From Boothiomyces macroporosus (lineage: Eukaryota; Chytridiomycota; Chytridiomycetes; Rhizophydiales; Terramycetaceae): a stretch of 64,000 bases of DNA. Shown in pieces: positions 1-12,535 of this stretch. The notes under the pieces were generated by a model that saw only the letters and a program-made list of their open reading frames with translations, made no database searches and was not told where the DNA came from. The DNA lies in contig JADGKB010000072.1 of NCBI GenBank assembly GCA_027604185.1, positions 1 through 64,000 of the forward strand. The letters run 5' to 3'. Numbering within the stretch: the stretch's first letter is position 1; each line of letters starts with the position of its first letter. A program made the position numbers and the translations under genes.

Positions 1-911
1 GTTCAGCCAGTCAGCTCACCAGTTACAATTTGCGGAGATATTCATGGACAGTTTTATGATTTGCTGGAGCTGTTTAGAGTGGGAGGAGAGGTTCCAAACA
101 CCTCCTACATTTTCATGGTACATTTCCATAACCAAAGGGGGATTTTGTGGACAGAGGATACTATAGTTTGGAAACATTTACACTATTACTAGTTCTTAAA
201 GCGAGATATCCAGACAAAATTACCTTATTACGCGGAAATCATGAGAGCAGGCAAATCACTCAGGTTTATGGGTTTTTTGGTATGTGAATGCTAATTACAG
301 ATGAATGTCAAACTAAATACGGAAATGCGAATGTTTGGAAAGCTTGCTGCAATGTGTTTGACTTTATTACCCTTGCTGCAGTACATTTAGCTCATGTAGA
401 TTGTCGATGGAAGAGTTCTTTGTGTACATGGTGGTTTATCGCCGGATATTCGTACTCTAGATCAAATTAGAACTATTCAGCGCTGCCAAGAGATTCCACA
501 CGAAGGCGCATTTTGTGGTATTCTGCATTAACCATTAGATTTAATGTGGTCAGATCCAGAAGATATTGATACGTGGGCGGTGAGTCCCAGAGGTGCTGGC
601 TGGCTATTTGGTCGTAAAGTTACACTGGAGGTATATGGAAACTGAATTAGTTTTGCCAAGTGAATAACTTGACTCTTATCGCTAGAGCGCATCAATTAGT
701 TCAAGAGGGATACAAATTCATGTTCCCAGACGATAACCTAGTAACCGTTTGGTCTGCGCCAAACTACTGCTATCGCTGTGGAAATGTAGCGTCGATATTG
801 AATATTCAAAAGGATTTGAAAGTAACTGATGAAAACTTCAAGATCTTTTCAGCTGTGCCTGATGATCAACGGAATGTTCCAGCCAAAGCTACCACTCCAT
901 ACTTTATGTGA
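1..911 (+). CDS. PPP6C: PP6-type Ser/Thr protein phosphatase catalytic subunit, 5' partial
   Basis: Metallophosphatase of the PP2A/PP4/PP6 group, dephosphorylating phospho-Ser/Thr. The window starts inside the gene; about 269 residues remain of roughly 305. Metal-site motifs GDIHGQ, GDFVDRG and GNHE are present. PP6 rather than PP2A or PP4 is indicated by [32 protein letters not shown] and the ending TTPYF. Five introns must be removed: 118-137, 280-300, 381-399, 518-538 and 631-650 (19-21 nt); the frame is then continuous from base 1 to the TGA at 909-911. Family members normally end in Tyr-Phe-Leu, whose terminal Leu is carboxyl-methylated; this one ends Tyr-Phe-Met. The next gene starts 29 bp downstream on the same strand. 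Confidence 0.93.
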
Positions 912-940
912 TATAATATAATATTTTTTCGTCATTTTTC

Positions 941-2121
941 ATGTCAATGAAGGAAGCAAAAGTAAACAAATCAAACCCCATAGCTGTAATCCTCCTCGCA
1001 TGTGTGTTAATATTCTACTATTCATTCCACTTTCATTTACCTGCATTCAAAAGTAGCTTGGAACGGGCAAATTGGATAATGAGCATTCATCCAGTGATAG
1101 ATACACACAATGATCTCCCATGGAATTTGAAAACAAAGAACATTACGAATGCGGATATAAGCGTTTTACCAAATGGATTTGCGACCGACATTAAGCGGAT
1201 CAAGCAGGGAAAGTTGACTGGAGTCTTTTGGAGTGCATACATTGATTGCACATTTGATCTTTCAAAGCAAACGTCGGCTGTCAAAGATACTCTAGTACTA
1301 CAATTTAATGTAGATTCAGATTGATCTAATTAAAAGGATTGTAGAAACGAATGCGGATCTTGAATTTGCTCGGACTGCGAATGATATTAAGCGTGTATTC
1401 CACAAGGGAAAGGTTGCATCTCTGATTGGAGTCGAAGGCGGCCATCAAATTGATGATTCTTTGGAAGTATTGAGAATGTACTATGAGTTGGGGGTACGGT
1501 ATTTGACTTTGACGCATTTCTGTCCGACTAATTGGGCTGATTCAAATGAAAAACAAATTCATAACGGACTGACGGATTTTGGCAAGCAAATAGTACTGGA
1601 AATGAACAGGTTGAATTCGCTAACTCTAGATTGGGGATGCTGGTCGATATTTCCCATGTTTCTCCCAAAGTAATGCGGGATGTAATAGAAATATCTAAAG
1701 CACCATTGTTTGGCTCTCACTCTGCTATTCAAGGTGAAAACTTGAAAAAGAACATGGTAACAATGACTAACTATAGCCGGATGACGTTATTTTAGCAATG
1801 AAAGATAAAGACGGAGTCGTAATGGTGAATTTCTTTAGTGACGTGCATCCAGATGGAACTCATAGTGACATTGATGAGATTGTTGACAGAATCATGTATG
1901 TCGTGAACCTTGCTGGTAGTGAGCATGTTGGGTTAGGGTCTGATTTTGATGGGCTAACAAGCTATCCAAAAAGATTAGAGGATGTTTCTACATACCCTCT
2001 TCTGGTTTCCAAGCTGTACGACCACGGCCTTTCTGATGAGCAAATTATTGGAATAATAGGAGGAAACTTTCTCCGTATATTTGAAAAGACAGAGTCGATT
2101 GCCAATAAACTTCATGTTTAA
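941..2121 (+). CDS. Membrane dipeptidase (peptidase M19, renal dipeptidase family)
   Basis: Zinc dipeptidase of the amidohydrolase fold, cleaving dipeptides; 373 residues. Residues about 14-35 form one hydrophobic segment, so it is probably a signal-anchored enzyme facing the lumen or cell exterior. Metal ligands are visible as the H-x-D in DTHNDLPW, the Glu in GVEGG, and His in GSHSA; the conserved GLGSDFDG lies near the C-terminus. Introns at 1295-1313, 1610-1629 and 1757-1776. The start is the first ATG after the phosphatase stop (a second in-frame ATG follows two codons later). The downstream kinase begins 38 bp after the stop. Confidence 0.92.
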
Positions 2122-2159
2122 AGCCACCAGTTTTCCAAAACAAAAAAAGCCAATTTCAA

Positions 2160-3804
<1,645 letters not shown>

Positions 3805-3852
3805 CTAATGATATTTAAAAGAAATAAAATTTAGCAAAATTTATATTGAATC

Positions 3853-5840
3853 TTATTTGATTCTAGCAATTTTGGTAATCATGTAGAAAGCCACTACTAC
3901 GATACCAGCTGAGAGAGCGACATTTACAGGAAGGGGAGCTTCTTTGAGAGTATCAAAGATTGTATGAGGTGCTTCAGCGGATTGTTTAGTCTGGAGAGGG
4001 TATGGTGAAGAGCTTCGAAGGTTTGGAGACGCAGATCGAACAGAATTAGGTTTAGATAAAAGGGGATTAGTGTTTGATGGTGGGTCGCCAAGGTAAATCA
4101 TCAACCTGTTGGAATGGAGTGATATTGCCATTTGAACAGCTTCGTAAACATCCTTGTCGTTTTCTAATCCAACGATATCTCCATCTTCATCCAAATAGCA
4201 TAGTCTGGCACGGACCCCGGATGATGCAACGATGTCTAACGAGTTTGAATCATTGGTTTTGTATTCATGCTTGTATCCAGTTTTAGCACAGACGTTTTCA
4301 TACACTTTTTCAAGGGAATCAACAGGACAGGAAAAGCGGTAAATTTTACCAGATTTGCTTGTCATATCTTTCAACTTGAACGAAAATGAATCTTCACCTG
4401 CTAAAGAATATCTAGAGCTTGGCTCTGGGGACATTATGCCTTCCGAGCGCAAGGCTTGTTTTTCCAAAAGTTGGGATCTAGACAATTCTAAAGACTTGTC
4501 CAAAGCTTGGGAGCGAGAATATGTCGATGACAGACGAGAATCAGAAACTTGAGATACACGGTCGGATTCCACTTGAGAGTGTGCAAATGTAGAGTTCCAG
4601 AAACTGTTCCACATTGGGCCTTCTTCTCCTTGCTCAGCTGCAAATCCACTTTTAGAAATCTATGTCAATTACCAATTACCAAGTAGTTTAACATCGTGAT
4701 TGTCAGTGTCATTACATCAATTAGACCAACGGGGACAGTGTTGTCAATTACAGGTAGATGCAAGAAATGACCAGCTAATATTAAACCTTGGAATACCATG
4801 CAATTTTTTCAGTGCATCTAAGATTGTGGCATCTGAGGAGACAAAATCGGGGTGTGGGGTCTAACGTAAAGATGAAATTACCATGACACGGATTACAGAT
4901 GTAGTGCTAGGGTCAAGCGAAGCTGCAATCACTCTCAATACAATGTCTTTTGTGGTGAAAATACCAGCGACTTTACCTTCTCCATCTGGAGTTCCAGTTA
5001 CCAATACAGCGGTTCCATGGTACGACTTCATTGCTTTTGCTGCATCTCTAACACTTGACTTTACACTTACACCAGGGAAATCACCAAATTCTTGATTCAC
5101 TTTGGCAATTACAGAAGCCACGTCAGGACATTCATGTTCATTTCTCAAAGTATCGATTCTGTCAGAGTTGACGGTTCCCCTTCTTTCCAGCACATCCATT
5201 GCGCTGATTATACTTTGGTCTTCATTTACTTTGCGTTCCAAATCGTCAAGTCTTTCAAAGACACACTTTGTAATATCCAGTAATCCAACAACTGACTGAC
5301 CTTCTTCATCATCGCCATCGGAAATGACTGGCAAGTGTCTAAATCTTCTAGAAACCATAATATTCAGGGCTTCGTTTCTACTCCCCTTGTCGTATACTGC
5401 AATAGGGTCGGCAGTCATAACGTCACTAACAACAGTTGTTCGAACGTCGAGTCCTTCTGCAACTACTCTGAAAGCAATATCTTTATCCGTAAGGATACCA
5501 ACCAAGTCGCCTTGTTCACTAACAACCAAAACTGCGTCGATCCTTTTTGCGGCCATAAGTTGCGCTGCTTGGATAATTTTCGCAGTTTCAATAATAATGA
5601 TGGCAGGGGCAGGTTTTAAAGAGGAAACTGTCCCTCTTCTTGAATCTTTTCCAGGATTGATTGTATTTCTCTGCTTTGTCCTTTTTGAAAGCTCTTGTTC
5701 GACCTTTGTTAATCATCGCACACCTTCTTTCTTATTTGGTCGTCTCTCCTTTTATTCTTTGAGCGCAAAACTTCATTTGCCCCAGCTGATCTTGTTGGGA
5801 TGCCAGTGGAGCTAAGGGACGAGCGTGGGTCTCCGTTCAT
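3853..5840 (-). CDS. Four-CBS plus PB1 domain protein with C-terminal membrane anchor (Mug70 / CBSCBSPB type)
   Basis: 634-residue protein. After a basic N-terminus with the RRGTVSSLKPAPA motif come two CBS pairs (DAVLVVSEQGDLVGILTDKD..., RFRHLPVISDG..., GKVAGIFTTKDIVLRV..., HAGHFLHLPVIDN...), then a PB1 domain (FSFKLKDMTSKSGKIYRF to LCYLDEDGDIVGLENDKDV), a Ser-rich linker and a single C-terminal hydrophobic helix ending IKR-like. CBS pairs usually bind adenine nucleotides; PB1 mediates heterodimerisation. This order is known from fungal Mug70 and plant CBSCBSPB proteins. Introns at 5704-5723, 4861-4881, 4775-4796 and 4660-4679. The start ATG is at 5838-5840; the first exon is found only after placing the 5704-5723 intron. 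Convergent with the kinase gene, 48 bp between stops. The function is not known in detail. Confidence 0.88.
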
Positions 5841-6443
5841 GTCGTTTACGTCTGAAATTCTGAGAGGTAACTTTTTCAAGCGAAATTAAAAACATGTGCC
5901 ACACCTCAATTAGCAGACAATTTTGTAGGACTAAAAGTCATTTAATACTGAAGGAACTATTCACAGTTTCGCTGTTCTGAAGTAACCATATCAGTGAGTG
6001 TCTGCCTAAATATGAATTGGACTTTATAACAGCAGGTGGTCGTCTGTAATATGATACACTGGCATTATTGGCCAATCTTCAGCACAATACAAGAGGCAAT
6101 GTAATTCACGTATGTGTGTGCAATCTTGTGGTGGCTTTCACGTTTTTGTGTGTCATTCGATTATTTGACTCTTTATGGTAGATGAACATTCTTTGCTGTG
6201 GGAAAGAGAAGTTGAAAGCGGTTTATTCCGAATCAATTTAGAAACTCGCTCAAATTGTATACTTTGAGGGAACGTACCGCCTTTCAATATATTTCCCAAA
6301 TTCTTGGTTGCATTCTTATCAACAAAGTGTGTTTCGTCATCTCGGAATTCCCTTTGGTGTCCCCAAAAAGGCAACATTCCGAGGGCTTATAAAAAGCAAC
6401 AAAATTTCGTTTCAAGTGTGCCATAAAGCCTTGTAGAGTAGAT
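5841..6443. other. Intergenic region between divergent genes
   Basis: About 600 bp with no coding content I can support. It lies between the divergent start codons of the CBS-PB1 gene and the LtrA-domain gene and presumably holds both promoters. The only recognisable motif is a TATA-like element near its right end (separate entry). A minus-strand open frame at 6153-6377 shows no recognisable protein features and overlaps the likely promoter, so I do not call it. Confidence 0.6.
6388..6396 (+). promoter_or_regulatory. TATA-box-like element
   Basis: TATAAAAAG lies 48 bp upstream of the LtrA-domain gene's ATG at 6444. Position and sequence fit a TATA box; transcription start is not known. Confidence 0.35.
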
Positions 6444-8421
6444 ATGGAAGAAAAACAAGAATCTGTAGCTGTGGACCGTGAATTCAACCTACGCTCAAAG
6501 TTCACCGTCAAAGGCAGACAAATCCGAGTCGTGAAGGGAGAGGAAGATATTGTTTCCAACAGATTCGACAGAGGGGAGCAGGTGCTTCTTGGGTCAAAAA
6601 AGCACTTGGACAGTGTCAAGGCTGCCATCTCTGAAATTGAAAACGATATTCGAAGAATTCAAAAATTAGCCAAAGGTGATGGAACCAGCGGGCGAATGCT
6701 AAGTGCTGCCAAAGTAGTCAAACTAGAAAATAAAAAGAAGGAATTTGAAGAAACCTTGGATTTCTTGTTGGACAATTTCGACTATCTCGATGAAGAAAAA
6801 GAAGCCGAAGAAGATGAAGAGAATATGCTTGAAGACGACAATGAAGACAACACGTTTGTTGTTACCAAAGCCTCCGTTGCTGAATCTTCAAAGGTGCATG
6901 ATATCCGAATGTAATTTTTGATTAATGTCAGTGTCAGAAAATGGGAAGCTGGCCCTCAGGTTCGCCAGTACTACATTGGTGACGATTTATACAGACAGCC
7001 TGGAGAAGTTGAAGTAAAATGGTTCGAGTAAGTTTCATCTGACATCTAGATTATTCTTGGATTTGATTTATGTTGGAGGAGTTGCCAAGTGTGGTGAACA
7101 TATTGCAGAGCACCCACCAAATGGCCATTCATTTGATTACCACCAATTTTCCGAATTTACTTTGGTATTAATTCCACTGTTGTTCCATTGGAACCACTTG
7201 TGCCTTCTCAATAACGCAATCTATCACAAGGGCTACATTAGAAAGGCTTTCAACTTCATCTTTATTGTTGCCGTACTATTTATGACCATTTCTATTTCAT
7301 CTGCATTTGACTTGTCTCTAGAAAAGAATACCGGCTCTGTATTCTTGACCTTCCATGTTATCTCCATTTTCTTGATGGAATCGTACACCACTTATGCCAT
7401 GTATAAATGCGTACCAAATATTGGCTCGTCCGCCTTTTTACATTTGATTTGGGTGACCCTGCAAGCGGGAATGTACATGTCAATCTGGGCTTTCCCACCG
7501 CTTCCTGAAACTGACAATCAAATAGAGGCTGATAATCGAATTATGCTCAGAAAGTATATATGGACTGCAGCTCTTATATTCGAATATGCCAGTAGATTTG
7601 GTGTGGAATACTGGAAAAATCATTTCAGACAGCCACGTATTGCGGTGAATGTCGAGCATTACCATGAACGGTTTGGTGTATTTATTGTGTTTATTATGGG
7701 TGAATTAGTGGTCAATCTGTTCAAGCAGAGCTATACTTTGGAGTACCAAGGAAAGTTTTTGGCTTATCTGCTTGTAGTGTTCGTGGTCTCTATGAACATT
7801 TTCTTCCTGTACTTTAGATCGGAAGGAAATGAATACTTTGTACACGCATTGCGAAGGAAAGCACCAAGATGGGCTACAATTTGGAGGTTTACTCAATTGC
7901 CATTCTCGGTTGCAATTGTTGGTTTGGGAGCCGCTAATGCAGCTTTGTTAAGGGCCAGTGAAAATCAATTATATCCAAAGGGTCTAAATGCTTCTGAACA
8001 TGGAGGCTTTTTCATGTTTAATGAAACCAATACCACTAATATAACGTCTGGTATGTCATGTCCTGGCGCAGAAAGTGTGGAATTTTCTTTGGAACTGCAG
8101 GATGTCTTCTTTGCTTGCTTTGCAGGTATTTATGGGTCCTTGGCGTTATTTGGGATGGTACATAAAGAAAAAATTCGGGAAGGTTACCATCCATTGGTGC
8201 CATTAAAGTACAGAGTGGTACAGAGAATCTTTTGGGCAGCTGTTTTTTGTGCTGCTATTTGGGTAGTTCCAAAGTTGAAAGAAGATGGAAAGGAGTTTCA
8301 CGGATTCAAGCTGCTCTATTACGCCCTTGGCATTACTTCATTCTCGGTTATCTTTGAAGAGTTGGGTAGATACTCTGTTAAAATCAAATCTGGCAAAGTC
8401 GATATCGTAAAGAGAGAATAA
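6444..8421 (+). CDS. LtrA-domain (low-temperature-requirement A) multi-pass membrane protein with acidic coiled-coil N-terminus
   Basis: 644-residue protein. Residues 1-157 are soluble, charged and probably coiled-coil, with a strongly acidic patch (EEDEENMLEDDNED). After two introns (6911-6931, 7028-7049) the frame runs into an LtrA domain: the diagnostic start VEVKWFELFLDLIYVGG is created exactly by removing the second intron, followed by HYHERFGVFIVFIMGE and about 10 hydrophobic helices. A stretch of N-glycosylation-like sequons (NETNTTN) sits in a loop near residue 375. LtrA proteins are best known from bacteria and have no firmly established activity. The ATG at 6444 is preceded by a TATA-like box. 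The alternative, two separate genes, is unlikely because splicing keeps the frame. Confidence 0.85.
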
Positions 8422-8451
8422 ACTAATCATATAAATTCAATCTATTATCAT

Positions 8452-9382
8452 TCATTCGAGATTAACCATAGGTACATCATCATGCTTTGAGCGAGTGGTT
8501 AAATAGGAAGTCGTCTTTGCAGCTCCAGTGTAGGCACCTTTGACAATTTGTGTGATTGCGTCCTTTGACAAATAAGAGTATGCTTGCCCTCTAGGACATG
8601 TTGGTGAGTAGCATATAGTTCCTGGAGTACATGAAGGTGAATAACAGTCAATTTTCTGATGTTGACCCTCTTCAATAAGAGCGGCAGCACCCCACTTTGC
8701 ATAACCAGCCAAGCCTCCCAACAAAGATGGAACTCCAGTTGCTGCTACAACACTTCCGCCCAATTTAATTCCCTTTGAAGCGATAGAACCTAGACCTTGG
8801 CGAATAGAATGAGCGGTTGACTTTGTGGCATCAACTGCTTTTGGCGCAAAATCCAAGAACCCAGAGTAATCAAGTAAAGAAGTCCCGGCAAGTGAAATTT
8901 GTCCTACTGCATTTCTAATTGTCGAATCGTACCAGCTGCCGATAATCGGCATTTGAGAGATCAAATCTTGGGCAACTTGGATTTCAACCTGATCAACAAT
9001 TCTAAAGAGTCCGTCGTCACTGTGTTCCAATTGAAGCTTGAGGATATAATGCATATTGATCGAAATGGTTCCTCCAAGTGCTTTTGGTTTTAACAACTGC
9101 TGGACGTCAGCCATAATCAACTGCTGGTCATTATCATAACCTGCAAATTAGTCAGCTATTACTGATTGATCCAATGTTAAGACCAAGCTCCATGTTGTTT
9201 TTCGCCAATGAGTTGTAACTGCGAATGATTTCTTCCCTTCCTTGAAGAGCCAAGTATGGGTTCTGAAGATGACAGTCTTCCTCGTAAATTTTTTCAATCG
9301 CCTCTCTTTGCTTTTCCTGATCAACGCTGAGGATAGCTGTAAAGTAATCTCGAACTTGTTGAGTTAAATTTTCCTTGTCCAT
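8452..9382 (-). CDS. SnoaL/NTF2-like domain protein with cysteine motif pair
   Basis: 302 residues. The N-terminal ~150 residues (starting QQVRDYFTAILSVDQEKQREAI, then YEEDCHLQNPYLALQGREEIIRSY) have the look of a SnoaL-like/NTF2-like cone fold, spanning one intron at 9141-9162 (22 nt). The rest is Gly/Ala-rich and contains two copies of C-Y-S-P-[ST]-C (CYSPSC, CYSPTC) about 13 residues apart, possibly metal-binding or disulfide-forming. No signal peptide is visible. No catalytic assignment is possible; SnoaL folds include cyclases and binding proteins. Convergent with the LtrA gene, 30 bp between stops. Start ATG at 9380-9382. Confidence 0.8.
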
Positions 9383-9528
9383 TCGTTACGGAAACCATAT
9401 GAAAATCTGTTTCAAGGGATTTTGATTCAAGCCACAATTCCAAAAGCAGACGAAAGACAACTTTCAGAATGTTTGATGATAGTGAAATGCAGCTATGTTG
9501 AACGCGCCTATTTTATCATTTTGCTTGA

Positions 9529-11229
9529 ATGTTGGCACCATCAAACGCCCAATGCAGCTGTGCTTCCATAGCTATATGCCGCGGTTGCGAGGTCACTTTG
9601 GAATGCAATGGAATAATTACTGACAATCTGTGTCTGATTAGTTCAAGCAGTTCAAGTGCGTGTGTTACAGAATGTCCGTTCTGGATTTCAACTGGGCAGT
9701 TCTGGACCACAAATAGTTGCCCAATATCAACCTGCCAAGTTAAAATGATTTGCACCTCAACTCTGGATTCCGGATATTACAAACATGGAAATTGTGGGGC
9801 TTTAAATTCCCAGGGATGCGTGTATTGTTTTGATAGAGCACTTGACCATACTTCAACTGAGGTTTCAACAGTAGCTCCGACAGTCCAGTATTATTCCTCG
9901 ACGTCGTTACCTGGACCTACTCCTACAACTGAATTAACAAGTGAAATCTCACCCGTGACAATGACAGCTGAGTTTGATACTTGGACAACATCAACAAACT
10001 CTGCATCTAAAACTCAACCAACCAGGAGCTTCCTTGCACCAACATTGACTACGGATCATTGCACATCATCGACCAGTTCAATATTTAACGCAGAATCAAC
10101 AAATAGCTTGGTTTCGCCGACCTCGACACAGTTTGAAAATATCCTTTCCTTACTGAACCCCACAAAAACAAGTAGCTTCCTGTCTTCCACATTGTCATCG
10201 CAGTTTGATTCTAACCCAAAGTCAGAAAGTTCAATATCTCAAACAGAATCAACTGCAATCCCTTCATCCACAACTAAGCAGTTTGATACTGCCCAGTCGT
10301 CAATTACTATCACGCACACAACTGAATCGGTTATCACATACTCCACAACGTCATTTAAGACCCCTTTTGGTCTTATCACACCATTCCCAAGTGAAAGTGC
10401 CACAGAGGTATCTTTAAATACCTTAATTTCAACCACAACGACCAAATATAACGCATCCTCATCTTATGTGCCATTGACAGCTGATACTTCAAACAATTCA
10501 GTTTCGATTGTTCTGGTGATATTTGGGATTGCCATTCCAATCGTGGCGATAATAGTGGCAGCCATGCTAATTTATTACAAGTGCCGGAGAAGATCCAGAT
10601 CTATAACACCAGAACTTCATACATCGAGGTATTATCAGAAACTCACGGATGAATCTTTCAAAATACCAACTTTGGCCCTGAACAAATTCCATGAAGATGC
10701 ATCCAATGATACAATTACCAACCTAGAAAAAGAGGAGACAGCACCTTCAATCACACCTTTACAACCTTGCAAAGGCACTGCCAGACCGTCTTCATCACCG
10801 TTTGCAAATTTGCGACATTTAGAGAGGGTGGGTGGATTTGTCAGACTCAAGATGGATTCCTTGGCTCCAGAAGAAAAGAAAAGCTATCCAGCTAAAGAGG
10901 AACCGCAGCTAATTAACATCAAGGGCTTCCATTCCAAAAGACAGACAACACTTCCAACTATGCACACACTTTGTGAAACACCACAACGTAAGAAACCGCA
11001 TTCTGCTGAAGCAGCAGTTGGTGAAATTGGACAACAATTACCATACCCGCATATGATTCCCCTGAGGGAAAGTAAAGCATTTGTATCAAAGAAGACCGGT
11101 TCAAGTGTGAGAATGGACAACGACTTGATTATAGATAATTTAGAAGACGATTCTACATTGCCGCCAGTATTTCAAATTACAAAGAAGATAGAAAAAAAGC
11201 GTTTGGCACCTTTAGATGTACAAAAATAA
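9529..11229 (+). CDS. Single-pass membrane glycoprotein with Cys-rich head and Ser/Thr mucin-like stalk
   Basis: 566 residues, no intron in the called frame. The first ~110 residues are rich in Cys (about 14), a disulfide-bonded extracellular-type module. Residues about 110-320 are Ser/Thr-rich and likely O-glycosylated, with loosely repeated STS/TTK/LxPT units. One transmembrane helix follows (SIVLVIFGIAIPIVAIIVAA), then a basic stop-transfer CRRRSRS and a ~220-residue cytoplasmic tail. The layout resembles fungal wall-stress sensors, but no family is recognised. At this ATG there is no signal peptide, and a TGA in frame lies immediately upstream, so a short first exon may be missing. The start is therefore uncertain. 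Confidence 0.72.
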   Translation: MLAPSNAQCSCASIAICRGCEVTLECNGIITDNLCLISSSSSSACVTECPFWISTGQFWTTNSCPISTCQVKMICTSTLDSGYYKHGNCGALNSQGCVYCFDRALDHTSTEVSTVAPTVQYYSSTSLPGPTPTTELTSEISPVTMTAEFDTWTTSTNSASKTQPTRSFLAPTLTTDHCTSSTSSIFNAESTNSLVSPTSTQFENILSLLNPTKTSSFLSSTLSSQFDSNPKSESSISQTESTAIPSSTTKQFDTAQSSITITHTTESVITYSTTSFKTPFGLITPFPSESATEVSLNTLISTTTTKYNASSSYVPLTADTSNNSVSIVLVIFGIAIPIVAIIVAAMLIYYKCRRRSRSITPELHTSRYYQKLTDESFKIPTLALNKFHEDASNDTITNLEKEETAPSITPLQPCKGTARPSSSPFANLRHLERVGGFVRLKMDSLAPEEKKSYPAKEEPQLINIKGFHSKRQTTLPTMHTLCETPQRKKPHSAEAAVGEIGQQLPYPHMIPLRESKAFVSKKTGSSVRMDNDLIIDNLEDDSTLPPVFQITKKIEKKRLAPLDVQK

Positions 11230-11235
11230 ATACAA

Positions 11236-12523
11236 TTACTCTATTTTATCTTTTGGTTGTCCATTAAAGAATAACCCAACCAGAATAATCACATGAGAAG
11301 ATAGGAGGAGTGAGGAAGACCAAACAGTAGATGGATATGTATTCCAGCATACTTCAATAGCAAAGAACAGGGCTAATTTCATTATAATTGGGAACCTACA
11401 TACCCACAACAAGTATGGAAGAGTATGGAAATACCAACTGTAGAACTGATAGTGAAGCGACCTAGCGCAAATAATTCCAATAAAGTTGCAAGTGAATAGT
11501 ACAGTTAGTACATCTAAGGTTAATAGAAACTACAGTCTCGACCAAGAGTATTGTTTTGCCGCTTCAATGTCAGCCCATTTGAAATAACTGACCAGACCCC
11601 ACCAGATTGCCTGTGTTAATAATAAATACTTGCACCATTTGGCAGTGAACAATAGCAATAACACTAAATGCAGTACCAGCAAGATCCTTGAGAATTCCAC
11701 ACTCAAAAATTCTTGCTCGCTAAACATTCTCCAGTTTACTGTCCATTTATAAAAGAATTGACGGGAAAATTCAAATGCTTTCGAAATGTAACTACTTGGG
11801 TTGTGCAGCAGGAACGGCAATCCAATCAGCACTTGCACAACTGCCACTGCAGCTGCGGAAATAATTGAATACCCAAATCCCGTCCCTTGATAGTACAGCA
11901 GCGCAAACCCAGGGGCAAACAGTAGCGTATTCATCTTTATAGAAATCGATACGCTGAATAAACACTCAAATACCTATACAATATTGCTCCAGCTAACCAC
12001 TTTTTGCTTAATATCAATAATATGCTAATATACATGAAAATCATTCCTACTGGGTCGTTGAATAGTCGTAGCACAAATATGGAGTGAATTCTTTTAGACA
12101 GCAGCAGAAGTACACAACAAAACAATGGAGCCTGGTTAGATTCATCCTTACTATCTTTGACTTTTTATAAATCATACAAACGAGCAGCACTGTAACTGCT
12201 GATAGCACAGCAAACAAATACTGTGCAATCTGTATGCTATTTCCGTATTCTGTTGCGTACCAAAATAAGGTGAAAATATAGAGGAATCCGCCTGGATAGC
12301 TTGTTAGTATAATCGTACACTAGCGGCCCTGTGTCTCCTTTCAGCTTCAAGTAATCCAGTTCTCCATCCATAAATCCCTGTACCTGCTGCATGTAGGCTT
12401 TCCAGTCAATTTCAGTGTCTATATTACTCTCGATTTACACTTAATCTTGTGTATTATGGCGAATGAAAAGAACAATTCCACCATAACAAGCGCGAAAATA
12501 AACAGATGCGAACGCTTCAACAT
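11236..12523 (-). CDS. ALG3: ALG3, dolichyl-P-Man:Man5GlcNAc2-PP-dolichol alpha-1,3-mannosyltransferase
   Basis: ER multi-pass enzyme adding the first lumenal mannose to the N-glycan precursor; 389 residues. Family motifs: [96 protein letters not shown] and [10 protein letters not shown]. Six introns: 12419-12438, 12300-12318, 12132-12151, 11954-11973, 11611-11629 and 11514-11533. The 11611-11629 intron is easily missed because the wrong frame stays open through it, but only its removal restores the join to the C-terminal motifs. The gene ends 6 bp from the stop of the convergent mucin-like gene. Its ATG lies 12 bp after the stop of the same-strand transporter gene. Confidence 0.93.
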
Positions 12524-12535
12524 TTTTTATTCAAG

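Noticed and set aside
1..911. Phosphatase read as a pseudogene because of repeated frame breaks
   Set aside because: Every break is repaired by a 19-21 nt GT...AG intron and all catalytic motifs are intact.
6153..6377. 74-codon minus-strand frame in the large divergent promoter region
   Set aside because: No recognisable domain or composition of a real protein, and it overlaps the TATA-like element of the neighbouring gene.
9516..10445. Minus-strand frames opposite the Ser/Thr-rich gene
   Set aside because: They are mirror images of a low-complexity Thr/Ser-coding sequence and show only the complementary composition bias (Val-rich).
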